DNA of 64,000 bases from positions 16,987,713 to 17,051,712 of the forward strand of contig BSYO01000015.1 of assembly GCA_033239525.1 (NCBI GenBank), given 5' to 3'. Both the position numbers and the translations under genes were made by a program. Below are positions 43,870 through 53,829 of this stretch, one piece after another. Position 1 is the stretch's first letter. Every line of letters starts with the position of its first letter. The notes under the pieces are model-generated. The model was not told the origin of the DNA. It made no database searches and was given only the letters and a program-made list of their open reading frames with translations. Source of the stretch: Nepenthes gracilis. Taxonomy: Eukaryota > Streptophyta > Magnoliopsida > Caryophyllales > Nepenthaceae.

Positions 43870-44815
43870 ATAAGCACAATTTTATCATCAATAAAATAAT
43901 AGTTCTACTGACATATTGCATTCCATGATATCGCTTTCATTAGCCATCTATTTAGTTACTTATCCTTTGTATTAGCTGGCCTACTTCGTGCATCTTGTGC
44001 AAGTTGACCGTCCATCTCACAATATTGGAGACGTTTGCTGTGCTCTCAAATGGACTTAAGTTCTCAAGGAGACATCAAGGTGAATCCTAAAGTCATAACA
44101 AGCTTATCATGAGTTGAGGCTTGAGTGGCGTTGTCCATGTTTGATCTTGGGTAGCTAGCTTTTGGATGGAGCACTTTACTTCTGAGATGTTGACCGTTGT
44201 AGAATGACAAGTGCTAACTCTGTTGGAGGAGGTCATTACGCGTATTGCTTAAACCCCTTAAGGTTTGGAATTAGACAGTGGATGAACCACTTGGAAGACC
44301 AATGTTTAATTTGACCGCTTGTGAGCCGCCTAGATGTCTAGAGTTTAATTCGACCGCTTACAGGTCGCTTAGATGACTAAGGTTCAATTCGACCGCTTAT
44401 GGGCCGCCTGGATGATTAGGATTTAATTCGACCACTTACAAGCCGCCTGGATGATCAGGATTTTAATTGCGAACGGGTGAAGACCTGCCCGACTTAGGGG
44501 CAGTCTAGGTCACTTATTTCGTGTACTCGCAAGCAAGCACTCACATGGAACAGGAAAAAGTAAAGAAAGAGATGCAATGCAAAGGGAAAAGAGTTTTCTT
44601 TTATTAATGACCATATAATGTTACAAGCACACATATACCATACAAATGACCTACCTGAGTCTTCACTAGAAGTAGTGCTTTAGGTGGATCACGTTCCACG
44701 TCCGTGGGACTAACTTGCTGTTTTGGGTTCGGAGTTTGTATACTTCATTCCGCAGAACAATTGAGACTAGAAACGGGCCTTCCCAATTAACGAAAAAATT
44801 GTTCTGTTTGGTGGT
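43870..44815. other. Internal non-coding part of third Tat element
   Basis: From about 44280 to 44470, four imperfect units of about 50-60 bp share aattcgaccgcttaYRRgccgcctggatgaYta (read in parts: aattcgaccgctta and gccgcctggatgatta), a small tandem array. Downstream, gacttaggggcagtctagg matches 21745. Confidence 0.6.
44290..44470 (+). repeat. Short tandem array, units about 50-60 bp
   Basis: Four units with the common core tTtaattcgaccgctta...gccgcctggatga at about 44308, 44345, 44384 and 44424. Confidence 0.65.
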
Positions 44816-44823
44816 CTTGCCAG

Positions 44824-45790
44824 TTACTCTATGCTTCGCATGACCAAATCCCCAACTTCGAACTGCCGCGCTTTTACTTTCTTATTATAATAGCGGGCGA
44901 CTCGTTGCTGGTAGGTTGCTGCCTGCATCTTGACTGCGTCACAGGCTTCTTCCAATAGATCTAGGTGTTCCCTGATCCTTTGGGAGTTACCTACTAGATT
45001 GAAAGCTTCGACCCTAAGACTCAAGAGTCCGATCTCAACCAGAATTATGGCTTCAGTCCCATAGCAGAGACTGAAGGACATTTCGCGAGTTAGTTCCTTT
45101 GGGGTCATCCAGTATGACCATAGGACAGAGGGCAGCTCGTTGACCCAGGAGCCCCTTGCGTCCTACATCTTGGTCTTCAGACTGTAGAGTAACGTACAGT
45201 TGGTAACCACCACCTGTCTACTTGCTTGGGGGTATGCTACCAAAGTATGGACAAATCTGATGTCGAGATTGGTACAATACTTGGTGATGCGCTTTTTTAA
45301 GAATTGGGTTTCCTTGTCAGTTATGATGACATTGGAAATGCCAAATCTGCACACTATACTTTGGCGAACGAATTCTAAGGCACCGTGCTCGGTGATCTTG
45401 ACTAGTGGGGCGGCTTCAACCCATTTGGTGAAATAGTCAATACCCACGATGATGAACTTTCTTTGTCCAGTCTCGATAGATAATGAACCGAGAATATCGA
45501 GCCCCCATTGCGTGAAAGGCCAAGGAGGTTGGAGGGATCTCAGCTCTATGGGCGGCCAGTGGTGAAGATTACTATGGAGCTGACAATTCTCACACTTCCT
45601 CACAAACTCCAAGGCATCTTTCTTCATTGTAGGCTACTGATATTCCTGGCGCATGACCTTAAATGCTAAGTTCTTACTGTTGATGTACGACCCACATATC
45701 CCGAGGTGGACTTCGCCCAAGGCGTAGTCGACTTCCTCTAGAGTAAGACAATGGAGGTACGGAGTTAAGTATCTATGGTGATAGAGTAGT
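44824..45790 (-). pseudogene. Integrase of third Tat element
   Basis: The core part at 45627-45163 reads ALEFVRKCENCQLHSNLHHW, LDILGSLSIETGQRKFIIVG, DYFTKWVEAAPLVKITEHG and VIITDKETQF, with Lys where most integrases have Asn after the second catalytic Asp. The C-terminal part at 45108-44824 has ELTREMSFSLCYGTEAIILV and VARYYNKKVKARQFEVGDLV. The zinc-binding part upstream contains stops. Non-functional. Confidence 0.78.
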
Positions 45791-45799
45791 CTGTCAACT

Positions 45800-46900
45800 A
45801 TAGTGTACTAGCCGGCCATCTTCTTGATCCGCTTGGCTTCGTTCGCGTTGTCTGACAGTACTCCGTTCGCCAGATATCTTCAGTAAGGTGTCATCTAGTT
45901 TTCGACATCGAAGACTTGCACCGCTTCCTGTTCATCTATGCTGGGAGTGCTCAAAATCTCCTTCATGTCCCTCGAGTACTATTCTGGATCGTTAGCTGCC
46001 GCTACCCTGGCAAGTTGGTTGGCCTTCCGGTTCTCAATTCTAGAGATGTGGACCAGGCTCAACTTGTCAAATCTTTGGATTGCATCCTTTGCCTTGGCCA
46101 AGTATTTGGCCAAGAGAAGGTTACACGTCTCGAAACTCCCGTTGATCTAATTAACGACTAGCTCTGAGTTGCTATAGACGGTCAGCCATCTAGCTAAGCA
46201 CTCTTTGGCAAGTCGTAATCCAACTAGCAAGGCTTCATACTCGACAACATTATTGGTAGCCAAAAAATTGAGTTTAAGGGAGTACTTCACCTCAAATCTT
46301 TCTGGGTCCTTAAACTACTCCAACACTGTTGTCTGAGTTCATAGATGAACTGTCCACGTTGAGAACCCATTCTGGCTCTTCTGGGTGGTGACCCGTGTCC
46401 TCAATGGGGTGCTCATCGACAATTGGTATTGTGGTCTCAACAATAAAGTCCATTAGGGCCTGCCCCTTGATGGATGATTTGGGTCAAAATTCGATATTGA
46501 ACTCTCCCAACTTGATGACGCACTTAACCAGTTGTTCAGAAATATTGGTTTTTTGGAGAATACCCTTCAGTGGCTGGTCGATCAGGATAACCACGTGATG
46601 AGCCTAGAAGTATGGTCTAAGTTTGCGAGCTAAGAAGACAATTGCCAAAGCTAGCTTCTCGGCGCGCGGGTGGTATGTCTCTGCGCCGATCAATGTCTTA
46701 CTCACATAATAGACCGGCCGCTGAGAGTTGGAGTCATGGCTAATGAGAACAGAGTTGAGAGCCACCTCTAACACTGCCAAGTAGAGATATAGCTCTTCTT
46801 AGCCCCTGGGTAACGTCAGTAACGGCGGACTGGCCAAGTATTGCTTCAACTCATTTTAGGCTGTGCAGTTTACTGGAAGCCGTTTGCTTTAGTCCCGCTC
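45800..46900 (-). pseudogene. RNase H region of third Tat element
   Basis: Only fragments remain in shifting frames, recognised by alignment with 23037-24263: for example minus-strand stretches corresponding to the NNVAEYEALL block near 46220-46260 and the ADFIVE block near 46440. Multiple stops. Confidence 0.6.
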
Positions 46901-47700
46901 AGAGCTTTAAAGAAAGGTTAATACTTGTCCTCCGACTTTGCTAATATGTGGGATAGTGCTGCCAGTTGTCCGGTTAGCCTCTGGACATTCTTGATGCTCC
47001 ACGGTGGAGAGATGCCCGTGAGGATTTTGATTTTCTCTGTGTTTGCTTCGATCTCTCGCTAAGAGACGATAAAATTCGGAAACTTCCCTGAGGATACTCC
47101 GAATACGCACTTTGAAGTATTTAATTTCATCTGGTGCTTGCGGAGTACCTCGAAGGACTCAGCCAGTTGCGAATATTGGCCACTGGTGGTCTTGCTTTTG
47201 ATCAGCATGTCGTTGACGTACACCTTTATATTGCAGCCGATTTTCTTCTTAAACATCTTGTTCACAAGCCTTTAATAAGTGGCTCCTTCGTTCTTCAGAT
47301 CGAAAGGTATGACCCTATAGCAATAAGTGCATTGGTTGGTCATGAACGATGTGTGCTCCTCGTTCTCTAGGCTCATTCAGATCTGGTTGTAGCCCGAGTA
47401 CACGACCATGAAGCTCAACAGCTCGTGTCCAGAAGTCGAGTCCACCAATAGGTCGATCATGGGTAAAGGGAAGCTGTCTTTTGGGCAGGTTTTGTTGACG
47501 TCGGTGAAGTTGATACACTTCTGCCATTTTTCATTGCCTTTTTTTAATCAGGACAACGTTGGAGAGCCAATCCAGATATTGGACTTCACTGATAAAGTTG
47601 GCGTCGAGAAGCTTCTTCACTTCTTCTTGGATGGCGACGTGCTTTTCCACGGAATGGTTCCTTCACTTGTACTTAATGGACTTATGGCCGGGATCGAGAC
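46900..47700 (-). pseudogene. Reverse transcriptase of third Tat element
   Basis: The frame 47265-47059 reads MNKMFKKKIGCNIKVYVNDM, LIKSKTTSGQYSQLAESFEV, VLRKHQMKLNTSKCVFGVSS. The catalytic box is YVND instead of YVDD/YIDD, so a catalytic Asp is lost (GAC to AAC). Upstream parts (finger and palm) are frameshifted; TKPAQKTAFPYP-like traces fit NKACPKDSFSLP of the other copy. Confidence 0.7.
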
Positions 47701-47983
47701 CCAACTTGTGGACAATTACTCTGACTGGGATCCCAGGCATATCAGCGGGTGTCCACACGAAGATATTAGCATTCTGTCTCAAGAACGTTATCAGTTCATC
47801 ACGCAATGGTCTGGTGAATGAGCTCCCAATTTGCACACACCTCTCCGGATCCTTCGAATTTAGTGGTACTAGGTCAGTTGCCTTGCCGGGCTCCGCCTAC
47901 TACAAGGTTGTCTCATCTCGGTGGTCCAGCTCTCCTGTAGGCTGTTTGTTGCTGCTTGGTGCAATTTGGGACATGTAGTATGT

Positions 47984-48420
47984 TCACCCAATCATTTGGT
48001 CACCCAATACTTCACTGATACTACATGCTATTAAAAATTTTATTTTTAGATGTGGTATCAAAGTGACGGGTCTGAACGCTACTAGGCATGGACGGCCTAA
48101 GATAATGTTGTACACGGAGGGCAGGTCAACGACCAAGAAGGTGAGTGTATGATTTGCCGTTCTAAGGTACGTGCCCAGGGTGACCTCCAACTGTATCATT
48201 CTTTGGATGGCCATAAGCTCATTGTCTAGGCCGTACAGTGGCCATTCGGTAGGTTTCAGCTGGTTCTTTTTTAATCCAAGTTTAAAAAAAGTATCGAGAT
48301 AGAGCAAATCCTTCACGCTTCCATTATCAATAAAAACTCATTTCAGTTAGTAATCCATGATACCGTCTGAAATGAGTGTAGATACAACAAGGGGATCAGC
48401 GTGTGGAGAAATTACATGAT
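47984..48420 (-). pseudogene. Protease region of third Tat element
   Basis: The open part has DLLYLDTFFKLGLKKNQLKP, WPLYGLDNELMAIQRMIQLE and FLVVDLPSVYNIILGRPCLV, aligned with the protease at 25690-24950. A stop lies before the DNGS-type active-site region (FIDNGSVKDLLY-like near 48320). Confidence 0.7.
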
Positions 48421-48499
48421 TCATGTCACTATTATTAAAGCTAATGACATTTTCTTCCATCTTCTGCTTCTTCCGCCCGACTTACCGTTCCTTTTGATC

Positions 48500-50113
48500 A
48501 CCTAGGTCTTGGTTGATCGGGTCATGATCATACTGACCATTCCAACCGTGACCTTATTCCATGGTTGGGATGGATCTGATCCTTCCCCGCCTGAGGTACC
48601 AAAACTCTACCCAAGGTTTTCAAAGAACATGGTGAGATGGCCCCTCTGAATGAGCTCCTCAATTTCTCGTTGGAGTGTCTTACAATCCTGTATTGTGTGT
48701 CCCTGATATTGATGGAAATCACAGTACCTAGCTAGATTTCCTCCTTCCGCGTTCTTCAGTGGTTTTGGCTATCTGAGAAAATTTTCACCACGAATCTGCA
48801 TAGGGACATTGGCACATGTGTTGCTGAGGGAAGTCAGGTTGATCGGCCCGTATTCCTCGTGATCCACTACTCTGATTTTGTGCTGCTTTCGGTAGGGATT
48901 GTCGTCGCTACCGTTCTTCCTCTTTCCATCGGCAGGGAAAGAGCGAGACTGGTCGGTTCTCTCAAGACGCTTTGCTTCGTTGGCCTCCTCAACGACTACA
49001 TAGACCCTGGTGATAGACTTTACTTCCCGAAATGTTTGCGGGTTCTTGTGAACCAGTGTCTGAAGAAGTCTTCGTGCGTCTAGGCTAAGATGAAACCACC
49101 AAGTTTCATCTCATCTGTAAGCTTAGGAATCCTCCTGGCCTCCTCTACAAAGCACTCTTGGAACTTCTTTTGGTTCTCTCCCTGTCTCTGTTTGATGTGA
49201 AAGAGATACCACGACTGCTTCTCTTCCTGGCGGCTGGAAGTATACCGAGCCAGGAAGAGATTAGTGAGCTCACGGAAGGTCCAGATTGAGTTTGACAGGA
49301 GCCATTGAAACCAGATTTGAGCATCTCTCTTCAAGGTGAGTGGGAAGAATCGGCACATTGCCAAATTCTCCAAACCTTGGAGACTTAGATGAATACGGAA
49401 GTGATCTAGGTGATCCATGATATCAGCGCTCCCATCGTACGAATCCAATGTCAACATCTTGAACTTAGTCGATAATAGGCGGTTGAAGATCTTAGCAGCG
49501 AAGGGAGATCTCTCCAGATTTGTGGCGTGTTCGTTGTCATTCGTAAACACGTGGTTTCAGATCTTCTCGACTTTTACCTCCACTCGGGAGGCGTTCCTAG
49601 ATCTCTTAGAGTTGAGATAAGTTCTCAACTCCGTTCTTTTAGCAGTGTAGCGTGTAACTAGTCAGCTATTGCCGCTGACGGATTGTTTGTTCCTGGAGGC
49701 TCCCTCCTGAGCCTGAGACCTTGTCTTGTCCCAAGTATATCGGGGGTTCCTTCTTTCAGGGCTCTCTTCCGGAATCCTGTGGCCTAAGTGACCTTCAAGA
49801 CTTGGATGGTTTTGGGAGTTGGAGGCCTCCAGAGCATGAGATTTGGCCGGCCGTGGGGCTTTTTTTGCTAGCTTGTTCTTCCTCTAGCCTCCTCTCCTAG
49901 AGGCCTGGGTAGGAGCTGTGGAGGGTGGAGCTCCCAACTTATTCTTGCCCTAACGGATGCAGAGCATCTAGAATATTTTTTGCTCATCTACTTCGTCAGG
50001 TTCTAGAAGAATGGCACGGGTCCTCCTTCGACCAGATTACCAGCAGAGTGGTCTTAATTAGGAGAGATAGCATCTCTAGCGGGAACACTAACTTGGGCTC
50101 TAGTGTTTACCAT
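48500..50113 (-). pseudogene. gag of third Tat element
   Basis: Start ATG at 50113 reads MVNTRAQV, as in the copy at 27375. The core at 49550-49080 has LTLDSYDGSADIMDHLDHFR, LSLQGLENLAMCRFFPLTL, RDAQIWFQWLLSNSIWTF and EEARRIPKLTDEMKLGGFIL. A knuckle-like piece near 48700 reads FHQYQGHTIQDCKTLQ in its frame. Stops and frameshifts separate the parts. Confidence 0.75.
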
Positions 50114-50180
50114 CTTGCCTGATGATACTGACTTTGCGAGTTGTTGCGAAGATGAAAAGTAGTTAGCTTTTTGTTAGCTT

Positions 50181-50197
50181 CCCACAAACGGCACCAA
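50181..50197 (-). other. Primer-binding site of third Tat element
   Basis: On the minus strand TTGGTGCCGTTTGTGGG, next to the LTR. It differs from the site at 348 by transitions. Confidence 0.72.
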
Positions 50198-51210
50198 TGA
50201 TATATTCTAGATCCAAATTTGAATAGATTCGGGTCGAGTATCCACTAGCTTTCAGTCTCCGTTCAATTAGCTTTGTGTCCTACACACCACAACTTCAAAC
50301 AAGAGGTCAGGTGACAGTGAGATTTGGTCCAACCGAAAATATTTCGACGCTCAACTTAGTAATCAGCCTTCTGAAATGAGAAGGTAGTTACAATAGATGC
50401 AGTATGAATGCTGATGAGTGTTTGTATAGGTGGGAACGCACTCGTAGGATGAGTGGCTTATGTATTTGCTCGTGAGGAGTAGGACCTCTCAGTACTAAGT
50501 TTACTGAAAACTAGTAGTTGAAAGAGAGCGCTTGAAGGCTAGATAGAGTTAGAGAGTTTCTGAGAGCTTGAGATTGCTTGAGGGTTTTTGCGAGCAAGAG
50601 GAGTGTGTAGACGATTCAGAGCATATTTGAGAGCGCACCTTTGAAAGGAGCTTCCATGGCCTTTTGTAGCCATGGCCCTTGGCTGCCTTCTTTACGCAGA
50701 AGGGCTGGATGCCCGCGCTCTGCTAAGGATTGTTAGCTTTCCTGGCACAGGCGTGAGCGCCTTTTTGGTTGTAATGGTCTAAGAGATTAATCTTTTTCCT
50801 TCTGCGTTTTGTAACTGTTAGGATTTTCAACAGACAGCACATAGATTCTGCCGCCTTTCTCCCGAGATACGTACTGATTCTGGAGGTGACCATTACAATG
50901 AAGTTTGTCTTCTTGGATATACGAAAAATTAGGACATATAACCGTTATGGCTTTGAGATGGACAAGTGGACCAATTAATGCTTAGACTGCGTGCATATTA
51001 GGTCCCAATTGGTCCACTGGCCACCTCTCTGGTCAACGGAAGCATTGACCATTCTAGACTTTAATGGGCCATCCTGCTCCTGGGTCTCCGTCGGCCCACT
51101 TGCTCTTCATCCGATTAACGGCTGCGTTGACCGTTCAAGCAGAATTAAACCGTTATAGATTTGGGCCATTTCCTTATTTGTGGGCCATCCTGTTACTGGC
51201 ATCCATATCA
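50198..51210 (-). repeat. 5' LTR of third Tat element, 1013 bp
   Basis: In plus-strand reading it starts TGATATATTCTAGATCC and ends GGCATCCATATCA. Start and end align with the LTR at 18506-19870 (TGATGCGTACCTGGATCC; GTACCCATCA). It contains the shared blocks caaacaagaggtcag and ttcgacgctcaactta and several GTTGACCG motifs near 51040-51140. Confidence 0.75.
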
Positions 51211-53240
51211 ATATGTATAAAAAGATAATTTTTTAGACGACAAAAAGGATGATTTTTCTTTTTTATTTTAAACTAAAGGTAATTTTCATATCTTCCATTA
51301 TTTTTTTCCCTTTTATTTTTTTCTGATTTAAAACTCATGCCCTTTAAAAAAACACAAACAACTTCACGTATATTTTTTTCTGTAATTTTCAAAAGGATTG
51401 AGAAATGGCGGTGAGGAAAATGAAATCGAGTTCTTACAAGAAAGCTTAGCATGAATTTAAATATCTTATGATATTTAATTATATATTTTATATTATAAAA
51501 TAATATAATAATTTAATTATTTATAAAATAATTTTATCTCATAAATTTTTATAGACTATACTATATAGATAAATGGAAAAAATTGTAAAAGTCTATTAAA
51601 ATAAGATACCGATAAATACATTTGAGATTAGTCAACTTTAAACCTTCAAATTTAGATTGAGAATTAAATTAAGATAAACATGGATGAGTAATCTTTTCTT
51701 TTCAAAACAAGATAAAAAAATATTTTTTAAAAATAAAAAAATTAATACTATATTTAAATTTGTCTATTCTTTATTTAAAAAGTTAAAAATAGAGTTTTCT
51801 ATGATATGGTGGACAATTTGAAAGGATGGTCACTAGGATACATGAATTTATGTACCAATAAATTTATATAAAAATAAATAAATATATATATATATGTGTC
51901 ATATTATTTATAAATATTTTAAAAATAAATTATTGGAGACCTATTTTTTTTTCATAATTATGGACCGTATGTTGAAAATTTCTAAATACTTTATTATACT
52001 CAATACAAACCACACACAACAGATCACGATACTGTACAATGCGCATATGATACTGTACGGTAGTCATTGGATGTAAATTTAACGGTACTTTTTAATCCTT
52101 TTTATTAATTTTTTTAATAACAAACGAAAGGTACCGTTAGATTTATATCCTACGACTGTCATACGGCGTCATACACACGTCCTACAGTAGCTGCGCCTTT
52201 TTTGGATCCAAACAGTTAGAAAAAAGATAAAAAAAAAAATTGATATTTTTTAAACATGTTAAATAATAAGAGAAATCGAATGACTGTTAAAAGTAGGGTC
52301 TTGCTCTCTTATCTTTCTTTATTTTTTAAAGATTCGGATATTAAAAATATTAATATTAAAAATAATTAAAAGATATTTAAAAAAATAAATCTAAACGACT
52401 AAATCTTTTTTTTTTTTATCTAGAAAGAAAATATAAAAGAAAAAGAAGAGAAGTTTCCACTTATGAAGAGTCTCAAAGAAGAAAACGAAATGATCAAAGC
52501 AAGTTAAAAAGATTCCTCTCTTTTCTCTTGTTCCCACTAGCATGGCTAGTCCCATAGATTCTTGTCTTTTGGTCGTTTCACACTGACTTTTTAACTCATA
52601 TTATTATATCATATGAAAAATTATTAAAATATAATAATAATAATACAGTTAATATTTAATTTTAACAGGTTTATGCTTAATACAGGTTCTGGTCTCATAC
52701 TCTTTCTATTCATTGTTTTGTGAATTGAGATGGCTACATTTTTTAAAAAGATAAAAAGATTTATTCTCTCTATCTTGATAATTAATTTTTAAAAGAATAA
52801 TTGTGATATAATCATTTTAAAATAGCTAATTTTAATTATTTTTTATTAAAATAGTTAAATTATAATTATTTATTAAAAATAAATGTTCAAGATATAAAGA
52901 ACGAGCCTGTTCATTTCTATGAGAGATGAATCTTTTCCGAATTCATTCGTATAGATTAAAAACATTAGTAAATTTAATAATTCTCTAATTAAATGATTAT
53001 GAATTATATAAATATAGTACATCGCTCTTGATCCAGACAAATGCGTGTTTGAAGAACGTTTATATCTCATTAAACCACCCCAAAAAATTTGATTATTCAA
53101 TGATATTAAAGTTTTAAAAATCGTCAATTCACTTGGTCTCATAATTTAATACATAAAAATTAGATTTAGAATTGAATGTGGCATAAGAACTATAATTTAA
53201 TACAATAAATTCAACAATTAATATAAAAATAAAATAAAAA
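51211..53240. other. AT-rich intergenic DNA
   Basis: Apart from the foldback element at 52028-52190, no gene or repeat boundary seen. Confidence 0.55.
52028..52190. mobile_element. Foldback / MITE-like inverted repeat, about 163 bp
   Basis: Left arm ATACTGTAC...GTACGGTAGTCATTGGAT...AAATTTAACGGTAC is mirrored by the right arm (GGTACCGTTAGATTTATATC...CGTATGAC...CTACAGTAG) over about 60 nt with a 40-nt T-rich spacer. No target duplication could be fixed. Confidence 0.65.
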
Positions 53241-53278
53241 TTCGAAGGTGGAACCGGTCATCACCTGCACCAATTGCC

Positions 53279-53287
53279 TGTATAAAT
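53279..53287 (+). promoter_or_regulatory. TATA box
   Basis: TGTATAAATACC lies about 130 bp upstream of the ATG at 53410, followed by a pyrimidine-rich leader and a GA microsatellite. Confidence 0.65.
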
Positions 53288-53352
53288 ACCGCGTCCTCTT
53301 TCCCTTCTCACGTCTTCTTCTCATCGTCCGTCAAATCTTCTGTACGGTACGC

Positions 53353-53355
<3 letters not shown>

Positions 53356-53383
<28 letters not shown>

Positions 53384-53385
53384 CG
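53356..53385 (+). repeat. (GA)n microsatellite in 5' leader
   Basis: About 14 GA units, 25 bp before the start codon. Confidence 0.92.
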
Positions 53386-53409
53386 GAGGGAGGGAGAGAG
53401 TCGACTGAG

Positions 53410-53754
53410 ATGGGGAATTGCTGCGGAGGTGGATCGTCAATGGCTAGGGAGGGCGAGGAGTGGGGGTCCGTAGGCCAGAAGCTGGTCGGTGCTGAGGAGA
53501 AAGAAGGTCTTCACGGCGATCGATCGTCGCCCCCGCGGGCGACGGTGGGCAGAGAGGTGAGGATCAGGATTTCGAAGAAGCAGCTGGCGGATCTGCTGGA
53601 AGGAGTCAATGGTCGCGGGCTTCGTGGCGGTGGGAAGACAATGTCGGCGGAGCAAATCTTGGAGAGGTTGTTGGAGAAGAGTGATCATCACTTCGAGATC
53701 CACCGCCACCGGTCCTGGCGGCCGGTGCTGCTGAGCATCCCGGAGGTGGAGTAG
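53410..53754 (+). CDS. Small N-myristoylation-type plant protein (DUF4228-like, 114 aa)
   Basis: The start MGNCCGGGSSMAREGEEWGS fits N-myristoylation at Gly2 with palmitoylation at Cys4/Cys5, suggesting membrane attachment. The conserved part is EVRIRISKKQLADLLEGV (about residues 52-70), then MSAEQILERLLEKSD and HRHRSWRPVLLSIPEVE at the end. This pattern is that of short plant proteins of the DUF4228 group with unknown or stress-linked roles. A longer in-frame extension upstream (to 53248) runs through the TATA box and leader, so the ATG at 53410 is chosen. Complete, single exon. Family assignment is from memory of the motif pattern. Confidence 0.78.
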   Translation: MGNCCGGGSSMAREGEEWGSVGQKLVGAEEKEGLHGDRSSPPRATVGREVRIRISKKQLADLLEGVNGRGLRGGGKTMSAEQILERLLEKSDHHFEIHRHRSWRPVLLSIPEVE

Positions 53755-53829
53755 CAGCCTGCCACCTCGCTCCGCCCCTTTTGTAGCGCAGCTCATTTTT
53801 TAATGTACAAATTCTTTTCATATATTCAT

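Larger units (their letters stand above)
42380..51210 (-). mobile_element. Old Tat-type Ty3/gypsy element (subfamily A), 3' LTR missing
   Basis: On the minus strand: 5' LTR (51210-50198), primer site, gag, protease, RT, RNase H, integrase; then on the plus strand the antisense gene. The element ends inside antisense exon 1 at about 42380, so the 3' LTR and polypurine tract have been lost. Many stops and frameshifts make it older than the elements at 1 and 18506. Integrase, RT and gag are more diverged from the subfamily B copy than expected for one family. Confidence 0.82.
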
